NCBI RefSeq assembly: GCF_900114315.1
Contig: NZ_FOSQ01000016.1
Location: 56,511-120,510 of the forward strand
Direction of reading: 5' to 3'
Source: Falsiroseomonas stagni DSM 19981
GTDB taxonomy: Bacteria; Pseudomonadota; Alphaproteobacteria; Acetobacterales; Acetobacteraceae
Length of the DNA: 64,000 nt
Below are positions 37,702-45,242 of the stretch, in pieces (the first letter of the stretch is position 1; each line of letters begins with the position of its first letter). The translations under genes and the position numbers were made by a program. The notes under the pieces were generated by a model, which worked only from the letters and a program-made list of their open reading frames with translations, was not told the DNA's origin and did not search any database.

Positions 37702-39497
37702 GTGATATTTCCGATCTGCGGCGCCTTTGCCGACAGATAGTCAAAAAGAGCTTTTTGAGGGTACGGATCTGTGGGGACCATTTTGGCCTGAAGGGGCGCA
37801 ATCGCCGGATCGGCCGCGAGCCCATAATGAGTGATCATCGCGTCCCGGAGGATTGGCACTGCGTCTCCAAGGGTACGCAGCAGAGCTAGTGGTCCCTTGT
37901 AGGACGTTCGCCTGGAAACCTCGTCCCAGAGGCATTGACGCGCCTCGTCAAACGGTACCGAGAATTGAGCGTTCAGTTTGGCCTGGTTGATAATCGCCGC
38001 GCCGCTCAAGACCCTTTCCAGGCGCTTCGCGAGAACAAACCCCAAAGCGAAACTACCGTGTTTGTAGGTCAGTTTCTCGTAGCCAGCCCCCTTTGCGGCA
38101 GCCTCCCTCACCATACGGCCGTGGAGATATCGAGAAAAAAGAACCGCATTCACCAGCCGATAGGCGGTGAGTTCAATGGCAAAGAGTGCTTTGTAGGGTG
38201 CACTATCGACCAACAGAAGCTGGCCGGGCTCCTTCTTCAAATAGACAGGGAAGCGCGGGTCCGGTTGGATAATCGCAAGGGCCTGAGCAGCTTCCTCGAT
38301 CCGAATCCGCTTTGGGTCAGCAGTGCCGTCGACCCCTTCCGGTTTATAGACGTAGTGATAGCCCAGAACCGCCAATTCACGTCGAAGTCGCTCTTGTTGG
38401 TCGTCGAGTGCAGCAAAATTCTGCGCAGATACGGGATTCTGAAGGTTTCGTGCTTTCGTAACACGCTTGCTGAACTCGGCATCGTGGTCCGCCTGGATAA
38501 CGGTCGCGTGGACAAAGGCTGCTGATATTGACGCGCTGGGATTAGCTGCCACGAAGGCGGCAGACGATGCGACGGTCTGCGCCCCGTTAATGATCGACAT
38601 TCCAGTCAGGCGAAGGCGCTTCCCGGCTTTTCGGCTATCTTTGGGATCAATTTTATCAGCCAGGATCGCCACGCCATTGTTAAGATGCTCGAATTGATCA
38701 GGCGTTGTTGCTAATGTGCTTTGGATTGCGATGTTCGCGTCAGTGTTTAGGCCAAGATGCTGTCTGATATTTTTTGCATAGAGCGCTTTGCCATGCATCT
38801 GGTGCAGCTTGACAAGATCGGAGACAGCAATGAATCCGATGTAGGTTTTACGAATATCACTTCGACATCCCGACGCTTGAAGTATTATATTCGCATCCAC
38901 TCTCGGGTAAGCTTGTCTCTGTTGTAGCTGACCGACAATCTTGGCAGATTCGAAACTGATCACGGTCGGGGCGAATCGCTCCTCGCCGTGCGACGGATCA
39001 TCGAGGAGTTGCTGAAGCGCCACATTTGCGTGGTGGCTTAGGCCTGCTCCGACATGCACAACAACTACCTCGATACGCGAGCAGTTTTCGATCGCATCCT
39101 CAATTGCGATATGCCTGGTAAGGACGTGATTGTTAAATCCGGCGAAATCTTGGGCAATTAATTTTCGAATCCCCTGCACAAAGGCGTTTGCCTCTTCCTG
39201 GCTGAACATCGCGCCAGATTTTAACTTGCCTTGTACGAGGTAGAGCGTCTCGCTGGGCGCGTGATAGTAGATTGCATCGACGCCGAAGTCGTCATAGTCG
39301 TCAACAACCGACTCCGCGGCCTCCTTCGGCGAAACATCGCATAGGGCGGATACGGCGAACGCAGCGAGCGCACGCGATAGATTCTTCACCTCATCTTGCT
39401 GGTGGCCTTTCGGCTGGAGCAGTGTCGGCAAGTGTGCGACGAAATCCGCACGAAGAACGGTTTCCAACAGCCCCCGCTGGGCATCGTTCAAGCTCAT
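37698..39497 (-). CDS. AIPR (abortive infection phage resistance) family protein
   Basis: A 599-residue AIPR-family protein. The signature is at residues about 240-310: LYAKNIRQHLGLNTDANIAI, PDQFEHLNNGVAILADKI and LTGMSIINGAQTVASS. The N-terminus contains FGVDAIYYHAPSETLYLVQGKLKSG with Asp74 and Gln89-Gly-Lys91, the D...QxK arrangement of Mrr-like PD-(D/E)XK nucleases. It may therefore cleave nucleic acid. Family members are associated with abortive infection; mechanism is not settled. Its DNA is visibly more AT-rich than the core. It is located between the SNF2 helicase and mod, overlapping both by 4 bp. Confidence 0.85.
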   Translation of the reverse strand: MSLNDAQRGLLETVLRADFVAHLPTLLQPKGHQQDEVKNLSRALAAFAVSALCDVSPKEAAESVVDDYDDFGVDAIYYHAPSETLYLVQGKLKSGAMFSQEEANAFVQGIRKLIAQDFAGFNNHVLTRHIAIEDAIENCSRIEVVVVHVGAGLSHHANVALQQLLDDPSHGEERFAPTVISFESAKIVGQLQQRQAYPRVDANIILQASGCRSDIRKTYIGFIAVSDLVKLHQMHGKALYAKNIRQHLGLNTDANIAIQSTLATTPDQFEHLNNGVAILADKIDPKDSRKAGKRLRLTGMSIINGAQTVASSAAFVAANPSASISAAFVHATVIQADHDAEFSKRVTKARNLQNPVSAQNFAALDDQQERLRRELAVLGYHYVYKPEGVDGTADPKRIRIEEAAQALAIIQPDPRFPVYLKKEPGQLLLVDSAPYKALFAIELTAYRLVNAVLFSRYLHGRMVREAAAKGAGYEKLTYKHGSFALGFVLAKRLERVLSGAAIINQAKLNAQFSVPFDEARQCLWDEVSRRTSYKGPLALLRTLGDAVPILRDAMITHYGLAADPAIAPLQAKMVPTDPYPQKALFDYLSAKAPQIGNIT

Positions 39498-42355
39498 CCA
39501 ATTCTCCAGCGGATGGTGAAGAGGGGCGCGACGTCGACCTTCTGTTCGAGCTTAGACTCGATTTGAGCGATCAGTCCCGCCCGCTGCCGGTCAATCTGGT
39601 CCTGTGCGTCGAAGAGCGAGCGCCGCTTTTGATTGCGCGTCGCTTCCAGCGTTTTGATCTGCTTCTGCCCAGCGAGCTTTTCTTCGAGAGTCAGGGCGGT
39701 CGTGGCAGCACGCCGAGCCTCCTTGATGAGCCTGTCGATTTCCTTGATCTCTCGCTCCAGCCCAACCTTTAGGTCGTCGGCCCAGCCATCGAGCTTATCG
39801 GCTTCGGCCTCGAAGAATCGTGCGTTTCGCTCCGACACGGCCCTCCTGATCAGCGCTCGGCTCTCGTTCAAGGACGTCTCAAGCTGGGTGACGGCGCGAG
39901 GGTCGGGAGTGACCTCGTGTACGCGCGTGCCATGAATTGTCAGGAGGCGATCACAGACTTCGCGGGTCAGCAAATCTCCCTCGTCGGTGACTCCTGACAG
40001 GAGGATGTGGTCCTCCGCCTCGTCGAGAGCTTCGACGGTCATCAGGGATGCAGCAAGCCAGCCAGCCCTGCCAATTAGCGGCTCTAGGATACTGATCTTG
40101 CCGGAATGATTGGTGTAGTCGAAACGGACCTCTGCCGGGCTGAGCGCCCGTGCCTTGGCGCGCGCGACAACGGCTTCACCGAGGGGATGATTGAGACGAT
40201 AGGTGTGTGCCTCACCCGTCCGTCGCGGCAACTCATAGAGGCCGGGCGGAATCGCGGCTCCGTTCGCCCATTGAGGTCGCGCGAGCAAGGTGAAGGACGA
40301 ACCGTTGTGGAACGTCGCCACCCCATCCAGCTCGTGCTGCGTCAGGCGCATCAACCACTGCTCATAGCGATCGAGGTAAACCCTCGCGTCCTCATCTCGG
40401 ATGCGGAGCTTCTCCCGGACCTCATCATCGAATTTTTCGAGGAGCTTTTGCCGCGTCTGGCTCATCGCAGCATCGATTTCGAGACTCAGCTCTAGCTGCA
40501 GTTGGTCGAAGGCTGCCCGTATTTGTTCGGGTTGACGGCACTCCTGGTAGATGCCGGCAATTCTCTTCTCGAAATCGACACCGGACTCGATCGTACCCAA
40601 GATCTCGTCGCTTGCGCCGAATACCCCTTCAAAGAGGCGAAACTTCTCTGAGAGAAGCTGATAGACTCGCTGGTCCGCTTCGTTCTGGCGATTGATGAAG
40701 TTCACCACGACGACGTCGTGCTTCTGGCCATATCGATGGCACCGTCCGATGCGCTGTTCCACCCGTTGCGGATTCCAGGGCAAGTCATAGTTGACGACCA
40801 GCGAGCAGAATTGAAGGTTGATGCCCTCTGCACCCGCCTCGGTCGCGATCATGATCTGACCTTCCTCACGGAAGTAGTCGACGAGGGCAGACCGCATATC
40901 TGCGGTCCTCGATCCCGTGACACGATCCGATCCGGCATGTCGTTCAATCCAACGTGTGTAGATTTCACGCGAGAGTGGATCTGTGTTTGATCCATTGAAC
41001 AGAACGAGACCGCTCGCATAAGGACTATGTGCGAGAGTTCTTTGGAGATATTCCTGGGTACGCCGTGACTCCGTAAAGATGATAGCCTTCTCGGCGCCGC
41101 CGAGTTCGCGCGCTTTTGCGAAGGCGACGTCCAGGGCCTTCAGCAGGGCCTTGCCCTTGGCGTTGTGCTCAATTGAGGTCGCCAGCTTCGCGAAGGATTC
41201 GAGATCTGCGATTTCGGCCTGGATTGCCTTCCGGTCGGCATCGGTCAGCGGTTCTTCATCCGCACCCTCGGGCCATTCATCGGCAGTCGCATCGAGAGCC
41301 TCGAAATCCTCGGAGAGCTCCTCCTCCAAGGGCGTTACAACCGGGTGGGCGTCGAGCTTCGCTTGCAGCCGCTTCGAGATCGATTTCAGTGCGCCAGCGA
41401 TCGCAAACGTCGATGACGCCAGCAGCTTGCGAAGGACCAGCGTCATCAGCGCGCGCTGGCCCGCGGGCAGCGCCTGCAGATTGTCACGCTGCAGATAGTC
41501 GGAAACGAGTTGATAGAGACGATCTTCGCCGTCCCCGGGTGTAAACTCTTCGACCAGAGGCAGGCGGCGCGTATAGGGGATGTATGCCGTTACTTGGCGC
41601 CGAAGTGTCCGGTGGCAGATAGGCTTCAGACGCTCCTTCAGCGCCTCGAAGTTTCGTTTATCGCCCGGATTTGCGAACTGCTCTCGGAAACTCTTCACGT
41701 CACCAAAGGCGTGCTCGTCGATAAAACTGACAAGACCGTACAGTTCAAGCAACGAATTTTGGAGTGGCGTCGCAGTCAAGAGGAGTTTGTTCTTCTCAGC
41801 AAGCGCATTCTTGAGTGTGTTGGCAATAACGTTCGAAGGTTTGTAGACGTTCCTGAGCCGATGAGCCTCGTCGATCACGACAAGGTCCCACGGCACCCGT
41901 TGTACATCGGACGCCTTAGAGCGCGCGAACTGATATGAACATATCACGATAGCATTCTGGAATTCGAAAGGCTGGGGAAATCCATCTCGGATCGACTGGT
42001 TGTAGGATTTCGACTCCAAAATTACGCAAGGGAGAAGAAATTTTTCACTCAGTTCTTGATGCCACTGCTTGCGCAAATTTGACGGCACAATGACCAGGAT
42101 ACGACGCTTTCGCTCGGCCCATCGCTGAGAAATGACCAATCCGGCTTCAATCGTTTTCCCAAGACCAACTTCGTCGGCCAGCAACGCTCCCTTTGAAAGC
42201 GGGGATGCAAAAGCAAACAGCGCTGCATCGACCTGGTGGGGATTGAGATCGACCTGGGCGCTGGCCACTGCTCCTGCTAGGCGCTCCGAGCTATCGGGCG
42301 CGCACCGCTTCGTCAGCTCATGCGCAAGGTATTTTGCGTGAAAGTCAGTGATCAT
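39494..42355 (-). CDS. SNF2/HepA-type helicase
   Basis: A 953-residue Swi2/Snf2 ATPase. LLADEVGLGKTIEAGLV (Walker A, about 59-74), DLVVIDEAHRLRN (DEAH, 162-165), LLLTATPLQNS and the C-lobe QRIGRCHRYGQKHDVVVVNFIN are all present. After the ATPase comes a long helical, charged region, ending in a coiled-coil-like stretch (LEEKLAGQKQIKTLEATRNQKRRSLFDAQDQIDRQR) and the terminal VAPLFTIRWRIG. DISARM systems include a similar SNF2 protein (DrmD), but no DrmA, DrmB or DrmC occurs here. ATG 42355 has GGGAGG just upstream, and overlaps the HTH gene by 11 bp; GTG at 42367 is also in frame. Confidence 0.87.
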   Translation of the reverse strand: MITDFHAKYLAHELTKRCAPDSSERLAGAVASAQVDLNPHQVDAALFAFASPLSKGALLADEVGLGKTIEAGLVISQRWAERKRRILVIVPSNLRKQWHQELSEKFLLPCVILESKSYNQSIRDGFPQPFEFQNAIVICSYQFARSKASDVQRVPWDLVVIDEAHRLRNVYKPSNVIANTLKNALAEKNKLLLTATPLQNSLLELYGLVSFIDEHAFGDVKSFREQFANPGDKRNFEALKERLKPICHRTLRRQVTAYIPYTRRLPLVEEFTPGDGEDRLYQLVSDYLQRDNLQALPAGQRALMTLVLRKLLASSTFAIAGALKSISKRLQAKLDAHPVVTPLEEELSEDFEALDATADEWPEGADEEPLTDADRKAIQAEIADLESFAKLATSIEHNAKGKALLKALDVAFAKARELGGAEKAIIFTESRRTQEYLQRTLAHSPYASGLVLFNGSNTDPLSREIYTRWIERHAGSDRVTGSRTADMRSALVDYFREEGQIMIATEAGAEGINLQFCSLVVNYDLPWNPQRVEQRIGRCHRYGQKHDVVVVNFINRQNEADQRVYQLLSEKFRLFEGVFGASDEILGTIESGVDFEKRIAGIYQECRQPEQIRAAFDQLQLELSLEIDAAMSQTRQKLLEKFDDEVREKLRIRDEDARVYLDRYEQWLMRLTQHELDGVATFHNGSSFTLLARPQWANGAAIPPGLYELPRRTGEAHTYRLNHPLGEAVVARAKARALSPAEVRFDYTNHSGKISILEPLIGRAGWLAASLMTVEALDEAEDHILLSGVTDEGDLLTREVCDRLLTIHGTRVHEVTPDPRAVTQLETSLNESRALIRRAVSERNARFFEAEADKLDGWADDLKVGLEREIKEIDRLIKEARRAATTALTLEEKLAGQKQIKTLEATRNQKRRSLFDAQDQIDRQRAGLIAQIESKLEQKVDVAPLFTIRWRIG

Positions 42356-42596
42356 CCTGCCTCCCACGACCCCTCGTCATCCCTTCGGAAGGCTTGGGGG
42401 CATTCTGGATCGTGGAGGAGTTGAGGGCCACTTTCTGCGCCTCAATCCAGCGATCAAGATCAACCCGCTTGAATCGCCACTGCCCCCTTACCTTAAATGC
42501 CGGAATTTCCGACCGTTGAGCCATCGTATAGACGGTCTTGTCCGCCACTTTGAGGAACCCCGCTACTTCCGGCAGAGTCAGAATTTCATCAGACAT
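42345..42596 (-). CDS. Excisionase-type helix-turn-helix protein
   Basis: An 83-residue protein with an N-terminal MerR/excisionase-type HTH (HTH_17): EILTLPEVAGFLKVADKTVYTMAQRSEIPAFKVRGQWRFKRVDLDRWI. The C-terminal 30 residues are polar and probably disordered. First gene of the defence operon, overlapping the helicase start by 11 bp. Either a local regulator or an accessory DNA-binding factor; it is not next to a tyrosine integrase, so a role as excisionase is less likely. A short palindrome lies in its upstream gap. Confidence 0.85.
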   Translation of the reverse strand: MSDEILTLPEVAGFLKVADKTVYTMAQRSEIPAFKVRGQWRFKRVDLDRWIEAQKVALNSSTIQNAPKPSEGMTRGRGRQDDH

Positions 42597-42651
42597 CAGC
42601 CGCGCCTCGGGGTAAGGGTTGCCAAAGGATGCCAGATTCGGGCGGCCAACG

Positions 42652-42690
42652 CTAGCATGCGCTAGTATCTTAACCAGTCGGGCGCTTCAA
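42652..42690 (-). promoter_or_regulatory. Putative promoter and operator of the defence operon
   Basis: On the minus strand TTGAAG (42685-42690) could be a -35 element. GATACT (42664-42669) 15 bases on could be a -10, overlapping a CTAGC-N4-GCTAG dyad at 42652-42665. The dyad would let the HTH protein, or another regulator, control the whole six-gene run. Spacing is short of the ideal 17, so this is a proposal only. The gap is 90 bp in all. Confidence 0.3.
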
Positions 42691-43067
42691 AAACGGCGTC
42701 TCTGCTGCTCCCACTCCACCGGAAACGGCTCCATCAGCCCCGGCAGCGTCATCCCTTCGGACTGCCGCCCATCCAGGATCGCCTCAACGAGGCCCGGCGC
42801 CAGCAGCGTGAGCCGGAGGAGGCGCGAGACGTAGGAGGAGTTGATCTTCTCGGCTGCCGCCAGTTCGTTGATGGTGGCGAAGCGTCCCGCCTCCATCATC
42901 CGCCGCCACCGGAACGCCCGGGCCACCGCCTTCATCAACGTGGTGTCCCCAGCCGAGGCCCCCCGGTTCGTGGTACTGGCAGGCGCGATCATCAGCTTCC
43001 GCCCGCCCCGCGGCTTCCGGACCACCAGCGGCACCCGGACAGTCAGCATCTGCGCGGCGCCGGTCAT
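42687..43067 (-). CDS. ParB/KorB-like HTH protein of recombinase cassette
   Basis: A 126-residue protein with a basic N-terminus (VRVPLVVRKPRGGRKLMIAP) and a ParB/KorB-style HTH (ATINELAAAEKINSSYVSRLLRLTLLAPGLVEAILDGRQSEGMTL). It ends PFPVEWEQQRRRF. Proteins of this kind are regularly encoded just downstream of a large serine recombinase in alphaproteobacterial phages and islands. ATG 43067 overlaps the recombinase stop (ATGA). It may bind DNA to steer recombination or regulate the cassette. Confidence 0.7.
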   Translation of the reverse strand: MTGAAQMLTVRVPLVVRKPRGGRKLMIAPASTTNRGASAGDTTLMKAVARAFRWRRMMEAGRFATINELAAAEKINSSYVSRLLRLTLLAPGLVEAILDGRQSEGMTLPGLMEPFPVEWEQQRRRF

Positions 43068-44416
43068 GCCGCTGCCCTCGCCGCTTCGGCCGGCGGCGCC
43101 GCGAGGTCCCGCGCCAGGCTGGCCAGCCCCTCCAGCTTCAGCCGCACGTCGGCACCCCCAGGTCCGATGTCCACCCGGTCGACCAGGAGACGGATGATGC
43201 GCGCCTGCTCCGCAGGGAAGAGTTCCTCCCACAGCGGATCCAGCCGCTCCAGCGCCAGGCGCGCCTCGTCCTCCGTCATATCCGGCGCCGAGGCCCGCGC
43301 TGCGCGCCATGCGCCCAACACCACCTCCGGCTGGCGCAGCAGCCCCCGGACCTGCCCGATGACCGCGCCCTCAATCTCCGCAGCGGAAATACGCGCGATG
43401 GCCGGCCCGTCCGCGGCGCTGCCCTTCAACACGGACTGGCTGACATAGTAGCGGTACTGCTGGCCGCGGCGCCCCCGCGCGTGAGTGGGCGACATGGCGC
43501 GGCCATCGCTCCCGAAGATCAGCCCGCGCAGCAGCGAGGGTGTCTGGCAGCGCGTGCGGTTGGCGCGTGTCTTCGGACTGATCGCCAGCAAAGCGTGCGC
43601 CGCGTCCCACATGGCCTGTGGCACGATGGCAGCATGCTCGCCGGGGTGCGACTTCCCCTTGTGCGTCGCCTCGCCGAGAAAGGTCCGGTTGCTCAGCACC
43701 CGGTAGACGTCGCTCTTGGTGAAGGCGCGGCCGCGCTTCGTGGTGGCGCCCTCGGCGCGCAGCTTCTGCACCAGCTTCGTGCCGGATTCCGTTTCCACGA
43801 ACCCCTCGAAGATGCGGCGCACCAGCGCCGCCTCGGCGTCGTTTACCACCAGCTTGCGATCGCGCGCGTCGTAGCCGAGAGGCACGAAGCCGCCCATCCA
43901 GATCCCGCGCGCGCGTGACGCCGCCACCTTGTCGCGGATGCGCTCGCCAATGACCTCCCGCTCGAACTGCGCGAAGCTGAGGAGGATGTTCAGCGTCAGC
44001 CGCCCCATGCTGGTGGTCGTGTTGAACGACTGCGTGACAGAGACAAAGGTCACGCTGTTCGCGTCGAACACCTCCACCAGCTTGGCGAAATCCATCAGTG
44101 CGCGCGACAGCCGGTCGATCTTGTAGACCACCACCACGTCGATGAGGCCGCGCTCAATGTCCGCCAGGAGCCGCCGCAGCGCCGGCCGTTCCAGCGTGCC
44201 GCCGGACACACCGCCATCGTCGTAGCGATCGCGGATCAGCACCCATCCCTCCGACCGCTGGCTGGTGATGTAAGCTTCGCAGGCCTCGCGCTGGGCATCG
44301 AGGGAGTTGAACTCCATGTCGAGCCCTTCCTCGCTCGACTTGCGCGTGTAAACCGCGGCGCGGATCTTCCTGACCGTGGCCGGCATCGCGGCGTCGGCGG
44401 CGGGTTTGCGCTTCAT
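43064..44416 (-). CDS. Large serine recombinase/integrase
   Basis: A 450-residue resolvase-invertase family recombinase. The catalytic domain is IRAAVYTRKSSEEGLDMEFNSLDAQREACEAYI (Arg25, nucleophile Ser27), DDGGVSGGTLERPALRRLL, VYKIDRLSRALMDF and a FAQFEREVIGERIRDKVAASR helix. The Recombinase domain follows (FVPLGYDARDRKLVVNDAEAALVRRIFEGF), then a variable C-terminus (TPSLLRGLIFGSDGRAMSPTHARG) that lacks the Cys-based zinc ribbon of many relatives. It would integrate and excise the surrounding element. ATG 44416 overlaps the DUF2924 stop by 4 bp. Confidence 0.93.
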   Translation of the reverse strand: MKRKPAADAAMPATVRKIRAAVYTRKSSEEGLDMEFNSLDAQREACEAYITSQRSEGWVLIRDRYDDGGVSGGTLERPALRRLLADIERGLIDVVVVYKIDRLSRALMDFAKLVEVFDANSVTFVSVTQSFNTTTSMGRLTLNILLSFAQFEREVIGERIRDKVAASRARGIWMGGFVPLGYDARDRKLVVNDAEAALVRRIFEGFVETESGTKLVQKLRAEGATTKRGRAFTKSDVYRVLSNRTFLGEATHKGKSHPGEHAAIVPQAMWDAAHALLAISPKTRANRTRCQTPSLLRGLIFGSDGRAMSPTHARGRRGQQYRYYVSQSVLKGSAADGPAIARISAAEIEGAVIGQVRGLLRQPEVVLGAWRAARASAPDMTEDEARLALERLDPLWEELFPAEQARIIRLLVDRVDIGPGGADVRLKLEGLASLARDLAAPPAEAARAAA

Positions 44417-44919
44417 GCCGCGGCCCTCCGGTTCTTCAGGCCAAAGAACAGCCAACCATTCCAGCGCGTGCCGGTGATGGCGCGTGCGATGGAGGAGAGC
44501 GACTGGTAGGGACGGCCCTGATATTCGTAGCCGTCGTGCAGGACCGTCACGCTGTGCTCGACGCCTTGATACTCGCGGATGAGGCGCGTGCCGGTAATCG
44601 GCTTGTCGTCACCGCGGATGCGCCGCAGGACGGGGTTGCCGCCGTCAAGCTGCTCGCCCAGCGCCTCGAGGCGCTGGATGGTCTCGGGCTTCAGGCCGCC
44701 ATAGGCCAGTTCCTGGATCCGGTAGGCCAGGCGGCTTTCTAGGAAGCGCCGGTTGTAGGGCGGCGGTTCGGCCGCGAAGAGCTCCCGCCACTGCTGCTTC
44801 AGGTCCGGCGTGTCGGCGATCTTCAGGGCCGCGAGCCGGCCCAGCACGTCGGCTGGTGGGATGGCGGGGATGGTTGGCACCGGCGGGGTGCCGGCTTTGG
44901 GTTTGGTAGCGCGTGTCAT
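44413..44919 (-). CDS. DUF2924 protein
   Basis: A 168-residue DUF2924 member: LKQQWRELFAAEPPPYNRRFLESRLAYRIQELAYGGL, GTRLIREYQGVEHSVTVLHDGYEYQGRPYQSLSSIARAITGTRWNGWLFFGL. DUF2924 genes are consistently paired with large serine recombinases in alphaproteobacteria. The C-terminal RAMA-like segment may bind DNA. Overlaps both neighbours by 4 bp, forming a tight four-gene cassette with the recombinase. Function unproven. Confidence 0.85.
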   Translation of the reverse strand: MTRATKPKAGTPPVPTIPAIPPADVLGRLAALKIADTPDLKQQWRELFAAEPPPYNRRFLESRLAYRIQELAYGGLKPETIQRLEALGEQLDGGNPVLRRIRGDDKPITGTRLIREYQGVEHSVTVLHDGYEYQGRPYQSLSSIARAITGTRWNGWLFFGLKNRRAAA

Positions 44920-45137
44920 GCGGGTCTCCGGTTGGTCCGGTTCGCATGCAGGCGCTGGGGCGCCGAAAAGGGTAGTAACCGCTCTCCCTGGTCCGCCGCC
45001 TCGCGCGCAGCTTCCTCGGCAGCGCGGCTGCGCAGCCGCAGAAGGCCGGCGGCGAGGATGCCGCAGACCTCGCGGAGGTGCGGCGGGTGGTGGGGATTGG
45101 CCGCAGGGCGGAGGGGTTCGCTTGCCACCCCCACCAT
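44916..45137 (-). CDS. Small protein heading the recombinase cassette
   Basis: A 73-residue protein with a helical core EVCGILAAGLLRLRSRAAEEAAREAADQGERLLPF and a polar C-terminus. It ends in a 4-bp ATGA overlap with DUF2924, and starts right beside the inverted repeat at 45140-45203. A similar short Ala/Arg-helix protein commonly precedes DUF2924 in related islands (from memory, not a search). It is probably the first gene of the recombinase transcript. Confidence 0.6.
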   Translation of the reverse strand: MVGVASEPLRPAANPHHPPHLREVCGILAAGLLRLRSRAAEEAAREAADQGERLLPFSAPQRLHANRTNRRPA

Positions 45138-45139
45138 TT

Positions 45140-45203
45140 ACCCAGGCACGCGGGAATCCGTCTCACCGAGTGCAGAATCGATTCGACAGGCGCACGCCTG
45201 GGT
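45140..45203. promoter_or_regulatory. Inverted repeat in divergent promoter region (possible operator or att core)
   Basis: ACCCAGGCACGCG (45140-45152) and CGCACGCCTGGGT (45191-45203) are complementary at 11 of 13 positions around 38 bases. It occupies the 105-bp gap between the recombinase cassette and the divergent gene at 45243. Large serine recombinase attachment sites are imperfect inverted repeats of about this size and usually lie beside the recombinase gene. A shared operator is equally possible. Confidence 0.4.
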
Positions 45204-45242
45204 TGATAGAACGCATGGCGAACACATTGCGCGGAGTCCAGG

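Noticed and set aside
32445..42596. Interpretation as DISARM or BREX
   Set aside because: No DUF1998 (DrmB), DrmA, PLD (DrmC), PglZ, BrxC or Lon-like gene is present; the methyltransferase and restriction subunit are of type III layout.
42345..42596. HTH protein as an excisionase for the recombinase
   Set aside because: It overlaps the helicase gene and lies outside the recombinase cassette; serine recombinases use unrelated directionality factors. Regulator of the defence operon is simpler.
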